A DNA stretch of 64,000 nt from Modicisalibacter coralii (GCF_004117855.1 NZ_QWBW01000015.1:62001-126000), one strand, 5' to 3'; counted from the first letter of the stretch, positions 55,029 through 62,988 are shown. Made by a program: numbers and translations. The notes: generated from the letters alone by a model not told the origin.

Positions 55029-55766
55029 ATGGCAACCCCCATTCATCCCAAGACCGCCGACCAGACACCGATCGCTCAAGCAACCCAGGACAGCACCGCG
55101 ATCATCCAGGTGATCGAGCGGGCCGCCCTCAATCCCGAGGTCGACATCGACAAGATGGAGCGCCTGTTGCAAATGCAGGAGCGGGTGCTCGACCGCCAGG
55201 CACTGATGGCCTATAGCGCCGCCATGGCGGCCATGCAGACCGAGCTGCCAAGCATCGCCGAGCGTGGCAAGACCAATAACGGGCACTACGCCACCCTAGA
55301 AGACATCGTCGATACCGTGCGTCCGATCATGAAGAAGCACGGCTTCGCGGTGAGCTTCCGGATTCAGACCCAGGAGCGTGGCATTCAGGTGACCGGCGTG
55401 CTGATGCACCAGGACGGTCATCGTGAAGAAACCAGCATGCTGTTGCCGGCCGATACCAGCGGCAGCAAGAACGCCGTCCAGGCCTTCGGTTCCTCTACCA
55501 GCTATGGCAAGCGCTACGTGCTCTGCGCCCTGCTCAACATCACCACCCGGGGCCAGGACGACAACGGCCACGCCGCCGCCCCGGTGAATCTGGTCACGCC
55601 CTTCCAGGCCGGGCAGATCCGGCAGCTGATTGCCGCCTGTCCCCCAGCGACCCAGGAGTGGTTCGTCGGTAAGTACGGCGACGCCCAGCAGGTGCCCCGT
55701 GGTGACTTCGACAAGCTGCGTGCCTCCCTGCAGAAGCGGGCCCAGCCCAACCGTCAACATCACTGA
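55029..55766 (+). CDS. ERF-family single-strand annealing protein
   Basis: A 245-residue protein with the ERF core: AMAAMQTELPSIAERGKTNN, GHYATLEDIVDTVRPIMKKH, AFGSSTSYGKRYVLCALLNI. ERF proteins anneal single strands in phage and plasmid recombination. Paired with the YqaJ exonuclease downstream, it forms a lambda Red-like two-component recombinase. The C-terminal part is a short basic tail. Confidence 0.88.
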   Translation: MATPIHPKTADQTPIAQATQDSTAIIQVIERAALNPEVDIDKMERLLQMQERVLDRQALMAYSAAMAAMQTELPSIAERGKTNNGHYATLEDIVDTVRPIMKKHGFAVSFRIQTQERGIQVTGVLMHQDGHREETSMLLPADTSGSKNAVQAFGSSTSYGKRYVLCALLNITTRGQDDNGHAAAPVNLVTPFQAGQIRQLIAACPPATQEWFVGKYGDAQQVPRGDFDKLRASLQKRAQPNRQHH

Positions 55767-55826
55767 GCGGCCGGCGAGGGGCCTCCCCTCGCTGGCCTAT
55801 GCCGTGTCATCGAGAAGGAGATCGTC

Positions 55827-56438
55827 ATGCAGACCCTGACACTGGAACAGGGCACGCCCGAGTGGCATGCCGCCCGTCTGGGCATCGTCACCATGTCCGA
55901 GCTGAAGACTCTGCTGGTCAAGGGCAAGGGGCCGGGAGGCTTCGGTACCGGTGCGATGAGCTACATGCATCAGCTGATCGGCGAGCGCATCACCGGCGAG
56001 CCCTCCGATGCCTTCCAGGGCAACGCTCACACCCAGCGCGGTCATGAGCTGGAACCCGTGGCCCGGGAGCTCTATCACGAGGCCGCCGGCCTGCCCCAAC
56101 TGGAGCAGGTCGGCATCATCCTCAACCACGGGGTGGGCTACTCGCCTGACTGCCTGGTCGACAGCAATGGCCTAGTCGAAATCAAGACCAAGCTGCCCAA
56201 GTACCAGATCGAGCTACTGCTGACCGACGAGCTGCCCCAGGAGCACGTCGCTCAGTGCCAAGGCGGGCTGTGGGTCAGCGAGTGCGAGTGGATCGACTTC
56301 GTCAGCTACTGGCCAGGCATGCCGCTGTTCGTGAAGCGCGCCTACCGGGACGAGGTGATGATCCGCACCATCGCCGAACGCGTCGAGGCGTTCTATGAGG
56401 AGCTGGAACGCCGCATGGCCATGGTCATGGCGGCCTAA
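55827..56438 (+). CDS. YqaJ-type viral recombinase / exonuclease
   Basis: A 203-residue protein with lambda-exonuclease-fold motifs: GTPEWHAARLGIVTMSEL, RGHELEPVARELYHE, VGYSPDCLVDSNGLVEIKTK (Asp and Glu-x-Lys of the nuclease core), EHVAQCQGGLWVSEC. It resects DNA ends for the upstream ERF annealase. GAAGGAGA precedes the ATG. Confidence 0.88.
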   Translation: MQTLTLEQGTPEWHAARLGIVTMSELKTLLVKGKGPGGFGTGAMSYMHQLIGERITGEPSDAFQGNAHTQRGHELEPVARELYHEAAGLPQLEQVGIILNHGVGYSPDCLVDSNGLVEIKTKLPKYQIELLLTDELPQEHVAQCQGGLWVSECEWIDFVSYWPGMPLFVKRAYRDEVMIRTIAERVEAFYEELERRMAMVMAA

Positions 56439-56449
56439 GGAGCAACACC

Positions 56450-56947
56450 ATGCACCACCGCAAGCTGAGTGCCGGCGAGACCGCCGGCACCTATCGCATC
56501 ACCGACACGGTGACTGAATCGGAGCTCTTAAACATCGCCAAGGCATTCGCTCGTCGCCGACTGGCCAAAGGACGCAAGATCACCCAGCCAGCTCTCGCGT
56601 TCGAGTACCTGCAGGTGCTGCTGCAGGACTACGAGCACGAGGTCTTCAGCACCCTGTTCCTCGACAGCCAACATCGGGTAATCTGCTTCGAGGAGCTGTT
56701 TCGCGGCACCATCGACTCAGCGAGCGTCTACCCGCGTGAAGTGGTCAAGCATGCCCTGGCCTGCAACGCTGCTGCAGTGATCCTGGTTCACAACCATCCC
56801 TCGGGTGATCCCGAACCCAGTGACGCCGACCGACGCATCACCCAGCGGCTGAAGGAGGCACTGGGACTGGTGGAGATTCGCGTCGTTGACCATTTGGTGA
56901 TCGGCTTGGATGCCTGCGTTTCGTTTGCCGAGCGAGACCTTGTGTAA
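56450..56947 (+). CDS. RadC-like JAB-domain protein
   Basis: A 165-residue protein with the JAB/MPN metal site HNHPSGDPEPSDAD, preceded by RGTIDSASVYPREVVKHALA and followed by VVDHLVIG. Island-type RadC (as YfjY/YkfG) without the N-terminal HhH of chromosomal RadC. It follows the YqaJ gene by 11 bases. Exact role not known despite the repair-protein name. Confidence 0.88.
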   Translation: MHHRKLSAGETAGTYRITDTVTESELLNIAKAFARRRLAKGRKITQPALAFEYLQVLLQDYEHEVFSTLFLDSQHRVICFEELFRGTIDSASVYPREVVKHALACNAAAVILVHNHPSGDPEPSDADRRITQRLKEALGLVEIRVVDHLVIGLDACVSFAERDLV

Positions 56948-57087
56948 AGCGCATACGTTAAGCCCCTCCATCATGGAGGGGCTAGATGCCCAGCACATAT
57001 TTTTTTATTAGGGCGATTGAATTTACAGACTCCAGCCCCCATAGCTTGCGTTCCCACTAAAGCCATTTCACACAGGAGGTGCACGCT

Positions 57088-57252
57088 ATGACTATGATAC
57101 GCCCGGAGGTGCTGAAGGAAGCTATGCGAGCATTAGATTTTGAGGGCACACCTATAGATGAGCTGGACAGTGATCAGGACGAGCTCATTGAAAATTTCAT
57201 CGATAAAAATTATGGCAAGGACGGATATATTGAGAATGACGACAGGATGTAG
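57088..57252 (+). CDS. Small acidic protein, unknown function
   Basis: A 54-codon frame with CACAGGAGGTGCACGCT in front, a strong ribosome site at good spacing. It reads MTMIRPEVLKEAMRALDFEG, then an acidic stretch (DELDSDQDELIENF). Its composition is more AT-rich than the RadC gene. A hairpin follows the stop by 13 bases. No family recognised. Confidence 0.6.
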   Translation: MTMIRPEVLKEAMRALDFEGTPIDELDSDQDELIENFIDKNYGKDGYIENDDRM

Positions 57253-57265
57253 CTGCTGTCCTTCA

Positions 57266-57291
57266 GGATGCTGGATTGTGATCCAGCATCC
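57266..57291. terminator. Perfect hairpin after small gene
   Basis: Eleven-base arms GGATGCTGGAT / ATCCAGCATCC with a 4-base loop. No T-run follows, so it may be a weak terminator or a structural element. Confidence 0.5.
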
Positions 57292-57414
57292 GGTAAATGT
57301 TCATTCCTGCCAATTCGTGATCCTGCCACAATCCGCGCCATGCCGGGCCCGGCCGCTTGTTCCCCCTGACTGCTGTTCATATTAGCGTTTGCCTAAGGGT
57401 GTGCTGCTGTCGAA

Positions 57415-57434
57415 TACTGTATAAATGAACAGTA
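57415..57434 (+). promoter_or_regulatory. LexA (SOS) box upstream of umuDC
   Basis: TACTGT, eight bases, ACAGTA: a full palindromic gammaproteobacterial SOS box (CTGT-N8-ACAG), 19 bases before the umuD ATG. LexA bound here would cover the promoter or transcription start. Confidence 0.85.
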
Positions 57435-57453
57435 TTTGACAAGAGGAACCGCC

Positions 57454-57894
57454 ATGCGCGATCCCGAGATCCGCCATCCGCACCCGGCACCGCCGTACAG
57501 CGCCCTGCCCCATCCGCTGGCCACCATCCGCGCCGGCATCTCCGGCTTCCCCTCGCCGGCGGAGGACTACGTCGGCCGCACGCTCGACCTCAACGAGCGG
57601 CTGGTGAAGCGCCCCGCGGCCACGTTTTTTATGACCGTCACCGGTGACAGCATGGTCGAGTTCGGCATCCAGGACGGCGACACCCTGGTGGTGGACCGCT
57701 CGATCGACGCCCGCCCCGGACACATCGTCGTCGCCCTGGTCGACGGCGAGGTGATCGTGAAGCGCTACGAGATGATCGGGAAGCGGCCCTACCTGTGCTC
57801 CGGCAACAGCCAGTACGCGCCGATCCCGCTCGCCAACCTCGACTGCCAGGTATGGGGCGTGGTGCGCTCGGTCATCCACGAGTACGCCGTATGA
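57454..57894 (+). CDS. umuD: UmuD-like self-cleaving SOS protein
   Basis: A 146-residue protein of the S24 family. The cleavage site is SGFPSPAEDYV (Ser30-Gly31), where E. coli UmuD has Cys-Gly; the catalytic Ser66 is in TGDSMVEFG and Lys103 in VIVKRYEM. RecA filament-induced self-cleavage activates polymerase V. AAGAGGA precedes ATG 57454. Overlaps umuC by ATGA. SOS box upstream. Confidence 0.92.
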   Translation: MRDPEIRHPHPAPPYSALPHPLATIRAGISGFPSPAEDYVGRTLDLNERLVKRPAATFFMTVTGDSMVEFGIQDGDTLVVDRSIDARPGHIVVALVDGEVIVKRYEMIGKRPYLCSGNSQYAPIPLANLDCQVWGVVRSVIHEYAV

Positions 57895-59168
57895 TCGGGT
57901 TGGTGGACTGCAACAACTTCTACGTCAGCTGCGAGCGCGTCTTCCAGCCGCGGCTCGAGGGCCTGCCGGTGGGCGTGATGTCCAACAACGACGGCTGCGT
58001 GATCGCCCGCTCCAACGAGCTCAAGGCCCTGGGCGTCGAGATGGGCACCCCAGCCTTCGAGCTGCAGCAGTGGGTCAACCAGGGCCGCATTCACCTACTC
58101 TCCTCCAACTACGAGCTCTACGGCGACATGAGCGCCCGGGTGCGCGAGGTCCTCGAGGAGTTCTCCGCCGGCGTCGAGCCCTACTCCATCGACGAGATGT
58201 TCGTCAGGTTCGACGACTTCGACGCCGCCACCACCCAGGCACTCGCGCGCACGCTCTACCGCAACGTGCGCCAGTTCACCGGCATCCCTGTCTGCGTGGG
58301 CGTGGCGCCCACCCGCACCTTGGCCAAGCTGGCCAACCGCGCCGCCAAGAATCTGCCGGAATTCGACGGGGTGTGCGTGATGCACGCCGACGGCGACGAC
58401 ACACGACGCCTGCTCGAGCGCACCGCCCTGGGCGACGTCTGGGGCGTCGGCCGCCGGCTGGTCGAGCGGCTGGCCATTCAGGGCATCGAGACCGCCTGGG
58501 ATCTCCGCCAGGCCGACCCCAAGGCCATCCGCCGACGCTACTCCGTCACCCTCGAACGCACCGTGCGCGAGCTCCAAGGCACGCCCTGCATCGAGCTCAA
58601 CGACGCCAGCGAGCCCCGCCAGCGCATCATGACCTCGCGCTCCTTTGGCCGCCTGACCGGCGAGCTGGGCGAGCTGCAGGACGCCATCCGCCAGCACGCC
58701 CAGCGCGGCGCCGAGAAGCTCCGCCAGCAGGACAGCCACGCCCGCGCCGTGCTCGTGTTCCTCAAGACCAACCGCCACCGGTCCGACCTGCCCCAGTACT
58801 CGCCCAGCGTCGTCGTCGAGCTGCCCGAGCCCAGCGACGACAGCCGGCCGATCCTGGCCGCCGCGCAGCAGGGGCTCGAGGCGATCTATCGCCGCGGGTA
58901 TCGCTTTATGAAGGCCGGCGTAATGCTGCTCGACCTGGTGGACGCCAACCGCGAGCAGCTCTCGCTGCTCGACACGCCCGAGCGGGAAGTCCAGCGCGAA
59001 CGCGACCACCAACTGATGGCCGCCCTGGACGAGCTGAACGGGAGGATGGGCAAGGGAACGGTACGCCTGGGCGTGCCGCGTCAGAACGCCGCCTGGCACC
59101 TGCGCTGCGCGCACCGCACGCCGAGGTGGACCACGCAGTGGCGAGAGTTGCCCAAGGCCAGAACCTGA
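57891..59168 (+). CDS. umuC: UmuC, Y-family DNA polymerase V subunit
   Basis: A 425-residue translesion polymerase: LVDCNNFYVSCERVFQP (catalytic Asp), SIDEMFVRFDDF (second acidic pair), GVAPTRTLAKLANRAAKN, and a C-terminal UmuC extension (REQLSLLDTPER, a beta-clamp-binding-like QLSLLD). Coupled to umuD by a 4-base overlap. Complete; expected length. Confidence 0.93.
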   Translation: MIGLVDCNNFYVSCERVFQPRLEGLPVGVMSNNDGCVIARSNELKALGVEMGTPAFELQQWVNQGRIHLLSSNYELYGDMSARVREVLEEFSAGVEPYSIDEMFVRFDDFDAATTQALARTLYRNVRQFTGIPVCVGVAPTRTLAKLANRAAKNLPEFDGVCVMHADGDDTRRLLERTALGDVWGVGRRLVERLAIQGIETAWDLRQADPKAIRRRYSVTLERTVRELQGTPCIELNDASEPRQRIMTSRSFGRLTGELGELQDAIRQHAQRGAEKLRQQDSHARAVLVFLKTNRHRSDLPQYSPSVVVELPEPSDDSRPILAAAQQGLEAIYRRGYRFMKAGVMLLDLVDANREQLSLLDTPEREVQRERDHQLMAALDELNGRMGKGTVRLGVPRQNAAWHLRCAHRTPRWTTQWRELPKART

Positions 59169-59271
59169 CAGCGGCATAAGAGATCCATGACGCATGATGT
59201 CGCGGATGTCCTACACCTACATAGCGCTTTCCTCCCCCCATCTAGCCTGAAAGCAACGGGGAGGATTCACC

Positions 59272-59494
59272 ATGCCAGAGATCACACTGATGCCGGTTCC
59301 CATGGGACGCTGGGTGATGATGTGCCCCTGCGGAGCCGTCGAGATCCGCGCAGAACGGCCCACAATGGGCGACGTTCACACTGGAGAAGCTGGAAAGCAG
59401 GCATTACCGCGTCGTCTGCCATGCCTGCGGCCACGCTACCGAGCACTGGATCGGTCAGGCGTCGACGGGATCGATCAGTTCCGCGTCATCCTGA
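59272..59494 (+). pseudogene. Small zinc-ribbon protein, frameshifted
   Basis: The first frame reads MPEITLMPVPMGRWVMMCPC GAVEIRAERPTMGD; from 59375 a different frame continues FTLEKLESRHYRVVCHACGH ATEHWIGQAS and stops at 59494. Together CPCG and CHACGH make a four-Cys zinc ribbon, so a single-base indel near 59371-59375 has probably split the gene. The end overlaps the SRAP gene's 3' end. A sequencing error would also explain it. Confidence 0.5.
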
Positions 59495-60114
59495 GTGGGC
59501 TTGTTCACCCGGGTACTCACCGGCCAGTGGGTGATCCGCTCGGGGGGCAGGTGGTGGACGATGTGGCGGATCGTCTCGCGATCAGTCAGGAGAGGATCGA
59601 GCCATGGCTCGAGGCTCTCCTCGTCCAGGGCCAGGGGCATGCGGAAGTGGATCTTTGCCGCCACGCCGCGGGCCGGCTCGGTGAGGATCGCGCAGCCGGG
59701 CTTGCCGTCCGGCCGCTCGCTCCAGATGCCCGCCAGCCAGATCGGCTCGCGATCCTCGCGGCACAGGAAGTGCGGCTGCTTCTTCCCGTCCACCAGCAGC
59801 CACTCGTACCAGCCATCCGCCGGCACCAGGCAGCGGTGATGGGCGAACGCCCCTTTGAAGTAGTTGGAGGTGGCCACCTTCTCGACGGTGGCGTTGATGG
59901 GCTCCGGTGCCTTCTCTTTCGCCCAGTGCGGCCGGTAGCCCCACCACACCTCGTCCATCACCAGCGGCGCATCATCGCTAGGATGGCGCACCGCGGTGAT
60001 CCAAGTGCCCGGCGCCACATTGTAGCGCGGTGTCAGTTTCCGAGGCCCCAGCGGCAGGCGCAGGGCCTGGGAGAGCTTGGGATATAGGCTATAGAGAGCT
60101 AAGCGGCCGCACAT
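59455..60114 (-). CDS. SRAP/HMCES-type abasic-site protein (YedK family)
   Basis: A 219-residue protein beginning MCGRLALYS, where Cys2 forms the thiazolidine link to abasic sites. Other family motifs: TPRYNVAPGTWI, HHRCLVPADGWYEWL (active-site Glu), IHFRMPLALDEE. SRAP proteins protect abasic sites in single-stranded DNA during replication. With umuDC convergent to it, the area is a small DNA-damage module. Length is normal. Confidence 0.92.
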   Translation of the reverse strand: MCGRLALYSLYPKLSQALRLPLGPRKLTPRYNVAPGTWITAVRHPSDDAPLVMDEVWWGYRPHWAKEKAPEPINATVEKVATSNYFKGAFAHHRCLVPADGWYEWLLVDGKKQPHFLCREDREPIWLAGIWSERPDGKPGCAILTEPARGVAAKIHFRMPLALDEESLEPWLDPLLTDRETIRHIVHHLPPERITHWPVSTRVNKPTQDDAELIDPVDA

Positions 60115-60131
60115 AATGTTTAGTTGATTCT

Positions 60132-61130
60132 TCAGCGTCCATGAGGAGTAAAAGATTCGCCAAGGTCATTAGCCACATATTTCACTTCTTTATTGTAAAC
60201 AGAAAGCGGCCAATTACTCCAAAAGTATGTCATTCCGTAAACTGAAATAATATAATACACAAAAAGAACGATCGGCTGCCTGAAGAAATAAAACTCTCCA
60301 TAACGATCCTCAACAAAATGCCTGATAAATTTCTTCTTATCAAAAATATCTCTTAACCTCTCAGAAGAAAACTCCTCAACTGCATCAGCATAACTTTCCA
60401 AAACCGCAAAGTGCAGCTGTCTATCAGGATCATCAACTTGCAACCCAAAGTCTTCTGAAAAAACCTTCTCCAAGACCTTGATCACGGAATCCCGCTTATA
60501 ATTCTCTGCCTGCAGCTTTTGCAAAGCTGTACAAAATATTTCATCTGTGGTTTCCATCAAAGCCATGCTTCTTGAAACATATCTTTCCGCTGAGGGAGGC
60601 ACCACCCCTTTAGCTTTATAGATATTATCATGCACCAGCTCAGCATATGCGTGCTGAAGCAGAGTCCTTACTTGAACTTCACAACAAATAAAATCGGGTA
60701 CCCTTACTCCACCGACGTCCAAGTCCCTTTTAGGCCGAACCTCGTAATGTTTAGATTGGTAGTCAAATACTTTTGGACTCACCTCTATATCGAGTGCAAA
60801 ATCTTTAGATACTTCCCACCCCCAGTCTTGATGCTCAATAATTTTTTCGACAAGGCATAGGTCGTCTGTAGTGAGAACCACAAACCTTACCCCAACGAGA
60901 TCTGTCATTTGCGTCTTAGGATCATCGTATTGCTTTATACTTATTTTATTCAACGCCGAATTTACGGCTTTCACTCTTGGAGTAGCGTCAATTTTTAAAA
61001 ACTGGGGAGACAGTGCGCCAAGCCGGTTAGAAATTTCGTGCTTAACGATTTCGCTGACATAGTCTCCCCAGGCCTGCAAAGCAGGCCTTATGGACTCAAG
61101 ATACTCTGCAAACTCTTCTTCAGTAGTCAT
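60132..61130 (-). CDS. RelA/SpoT-type nucleotide synthetase domain protein with C-terminal membrane segment
   Basis: A 332-residue, AT-rich gene. RelA_SpoT synthetase motifs are all present: PRVKAVNSALNKI (R52, K54), TDLVGVRFVV (metal Asp77), FDYQSKHYEVRPK, CEVQVRTLLQHAYAELVHDN then IYK (E151, Q153, R155, H160). No HD hydrolase, TGS or ACT domain. Residues about 284-306 (RQPIVLFVYYIISVYGMTYF) look membrane-inserting. Hydrolase-free small synthetases include toxSAS toxins that make (pp)pApp or modify tRNA. The ATG overlaps the NdpA-like gene's stop by 4 bases. The substrate is not predictable. Confidence 0.75.
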   Translation of the reverse strand: MTTEEEFAEYLESIRPALQAWGDYVSEIVKHEISNRLGALSPQFLKIDATPRVKAVNSALNKISIKQYDDPKTQMTDLVGVRFVVLTTDDLCLVEKIIEHQDWGWEVSKDFALDIEVSPKVFDYQSKHYEVRPKRDLDVGGVRVPDFICCEVQVRTLLQHAYAELVHDNIYKAKGVVPPSAERYVSRSMALMETTDEIFCTALQKLQAENYKRDSVIKVLEKVFSEDFGLQVDDPDRQLHFAVLESYADAVEEFSSERLRDIFDKKKFIRHFVEDRYGEFYFFRQPIVLFVYYIISVYGMTYFWSNWPLSVYNKEVKYVANDLGESFTPHGR

Positions 61131-62224
61131 CCTAGGTCACTTACATTACCCTGAATTCTAACTAAAGTATCATTGTCACCACGCTCTTCTACTGTAACCA
61201 AGTTCTGGAAGTCATCAGAAGGCCCCGTTATGGAAATGCCCGAGGTGAAATTGACCTTTCTTTTCTTCCTGAGCTTAGACTCAATATACTCTACATCCTT
61301 CTCAACGCCACCCTGAGGGAAGCCTCGATCCTGCATGTAATCAACATAGGCTTCAGAGTGATCTTCTTCAAGATACTTTTCGGCAAAATCTGCTGAACTA
61401 ACGATAGCAGTTTGACTTTTAAGCTCTGCCCGCAACGACTCTACATAATCAAATTTCTTACCTTCATCAACATCTAGAGAGTTGATGTAGTCAACAGTAT
61501 ACTCATAAAAATTTTGCGTTAGCTTTTTGGAAGAAGAGCTAATCCCCATGCCAAGAAAAGTATTATAAAAATATGAAGCTGCAGTTCGCGTCTCAACACT
61601 GGTCAGCAAATGATCGAACAAAAACGCTCTATAATTTGATTTATTATACCTTCCATTTTCCGGAGGGGCCGAAACAGTCTCAACTAAGCAGCCAATCTTA
61701 TAGAGCTTCTGAGCTTCAGTAAGAAAAATGTCTCTAACATAGTTCAAAGCTACCGTTTGATCATCTACAGCCTCAGTGGTAAATCCATCTTGAAACTCTG
61801 CTTTTATCACTGAGACAAACGGTCTGGCATGCTCACCAACCCGCCCAGAGATGATCGCCATAACTCCACCCGGAATCTTTCTCGTCAGAGCATCAGTCAA
61901 ATTATTTGCTAAAACTTCTGAAAGCTCAATAAAGCGGTCTACATCACAGTGCAGCATTTCTGCTGCAATTTGAAAAAAACTCCCTTCATCCGCCTGATCA
62001 ATGCTCATCTCAATGCCATGGGACTTATTGCCAAGCGCGGCAGTCACACGGCTTTGAAGAGCCGACTTCTCTTCAGCATTCAAATTAATAAAATGCTTTT
62101 TAATTGCAGGCGGCACCCGAGTTTTATCCTCGGCTGGCGCAAACACATGGTGGATCATCAACTTCTCTATAATCACACCTTCAAAAGGAAAATTGCCAGT
62201 CAAGACATTTACAGCTTGGTTCAT
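61127..62224 (-). CDS. NdpA/YejK-like nucleoid-associated protein
   Basis: A 365-residue protein of the 37-kD nucleoid-associated type: IEKLMIHHVFAPAEDKTRVP near the start, then VAGVMAI-like region PGGVMAIISGRVGEHARPFV and YFYNTFLGMGISSSSKKLTQ, and a C-terminal beta-rich part (VNFTSGISITGPSDDFQNLV). NdpA relatives bind DNA or affect topoisomerases. Here it is the first gene of an AT-rich two-gene operon, coupled (ATGA) to the RelA/SpoT-type gene. It could sense DNA changes or restrain the synthetase; inference only. Confidence 0.65.
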   Translation of the reverse strand: MNQAVNVLTGNFPFEGVIIEKLMIHHVFAPAEDKTRVPPAIKKHFINLNAEEKSALQSRVTAALGNKSHGIEMSIDQADEGSFFQIAAEMLHCDVDRFIELSEVLANNLTDALTRKIPGGVMAIISGRVGEHARPFVSVIKAEFQDGFTTEAVDDQTVALNYVRDIFLTEAQKLYKIGCLVETVSAPPENGRYNKSNYRAFLFDHLLTSVETRTAASYFYNTFLGMGISSSSKKLTQNFYEYTVDYINSLDVDEGKKFDYVESLRAELKSQTAIVSSADFAEKYLEEDHSEAYVDYMQDRGFPQGGVEKDVEYIESKLRKKRKVNFTSGISITGPSDDFQNLVTVEERGDNDTLVRIQGNVSDLG

Positions 62225-62281
62225 ACCCTCTCCCTTGCGTCACCAGTAATTTATTATATTTTTTTGAGCTTCTACGACTCT

Positions 62282-62470
62282 TTAATTTATTTCTCCAATC
62301 CGAATCTCACACCGCCCCAGGATCTCCACGTCCTTCATACCCTGCGGCTTGATCATAGCGCGGGTTGTCGCTGATCAGCAGCCAGGCGACGCTGGCGACG
62401 CGCTGCACGCGCTTGATGCAGCGCTCGCCGTGCACGAGCAGCGGGAATACGCAGTTCCCGGCCATCCTGA
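62282..62470 (-). pseudogene. C-terminal fragment of S24-type phage repressor, second copy
   Basis: The minus strand reads FPLLVHGERCIKRVQRVASV AWLLISDNPRYD and then, after an 11-base deletion relative to the copy at 19879, VEILGRCEIRIGEIN and stop in another frame. Same family and same truncation zone as the other fragment, also directly upstream of an att repeat. Non-functional. Confidence 0.7.
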
Positions 62471-62725
62471 CGCTCTAGGGGATTGCCTTCCTGCATCGTG
62501 GATGCATATGAAGAAAAATCTGACATCGCCACTTCCCGGGCCTAGTCGTTCTCATAACACTTAGGTCGACACTACCTGAGAGAGGTACGGCCTGTCATGC
62601 CTGAACTAGGAGGCGACCGACCAAGGTGGGTGGTAGCAACATCGAGAAAATGGAAGGCGTGAGGGGGACAGCAGAAGGACACACTGTCCAACAGCGTCCT
62701 GGGAAGGCCAGTGAAAGCCAGACAC

Positions 62726-62750
62726 AAAGTATGGGCTGAAGTATGGGCTG
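62726..62750. repeat. Direct repeats near the right end, candidate integrase arm sites
   Basis: AAAGTATGGGCTG followed by AAGTATGGGCTG, the same tandem motif as at 20543-20566, same orientation, about 40 bases inside the right att repeat. Confidence 0.5.
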
Positions 62751-62763
62751 AGAGGGTATAGAA

Positions 62764-62818
62764 AAAGAAAAAGCCGCTGAAATCAGCGGCTTCTCTATAT
62801 TCTGTGGCGGAGGGGGAG
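62764..62818. repeat. attR direct repeat overlapping tRNA-Ser 3' end
   Basis: Matches 20371-20425 without gaps. The last 14 bases (TGGCGGAGGGGGAG) are the 3' end of the tRNA-Ser gene. The integrated element supplies the terminator and the last bases of the tRNA, keeping it functional. Confidence 0.85.
62771..62792 (-). terminator. Terminator of tRNA-Ser
   Basis: Hairpin AAGCCGCTGA / TCAGCGGCTT followed on the minus strand by TTTTTCTTTTTC, 12 bases after the tRNA 3' end. Confidence 0.85.
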
Positions 62819-62892
62819 GGATTCGAACCCTCGAAGCCTTTCGACTTACACACTTTCCAGGCGTGCTCCTTCGACCACTCGGACACCCCTCC
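62805..62892 (-). tRNA. tRNA-Ser (anticodon GGA)
   Basis: An 88-base gene with encoded CCA. Acceptor arms GGAGGGG/CCCCTCC with G discriminator, anticodon loop CTGGAAA on a CACGC/GTGTG stem, a long variable arm and TTCGAATC in the T loop. The long variable arm and GGA anticodon make it serine. Its 3' end is the island's insertion site. Confidence 0.95.
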
Positions 62893-62988
62893 GCAACTTT
62901 TCGTCCCGCGCTTTGGCCGGCGGCCTCTGCATCAGAACGGCGCACATGTTAACGAGCTAACCCCGCGATTGCAAGCGGATTTCCGGAT

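Larger units (their letters stand above)
20412..62818. mobile_element. 42.4-kb integrative island in tRNA-Ser(GGA), CP4-57-like
   Basis: The island is bounded by the 55-base att repeats, with a tyrosine integrase reading inward from the left end and the intact tRNA-Ser at the right. Cargo, left to right: copper/silver efflux and periplasmic metal proteins, lipoprotein and peptidoglycan enzymes, remains of a defence operon, an AlpA-YfjI-YfjJ-type module as in CP4-57, plasmid-like DUF932/ERF/YqaJ/RadC genes, umuDC, an SRAP gene and an NdpA/RelA-SpoT pair. No structural phage genes or conjugation genes are seen, so it is an integrative element that probably needs a helper to move. Confidence 0.85.

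Noticed and set aside
60132-61130. Housekeeping RelA or SpoT
   Set aside because: No HD hydrolase, TGS or ACT domains, only 332 residues, AT-rich and at an island edge.
20412-62818. Integrative conjugative element or complete prophage
   Set aside because: No relaxase, type IV secretion, capsid, terminase or tail genes occur between the att sites.
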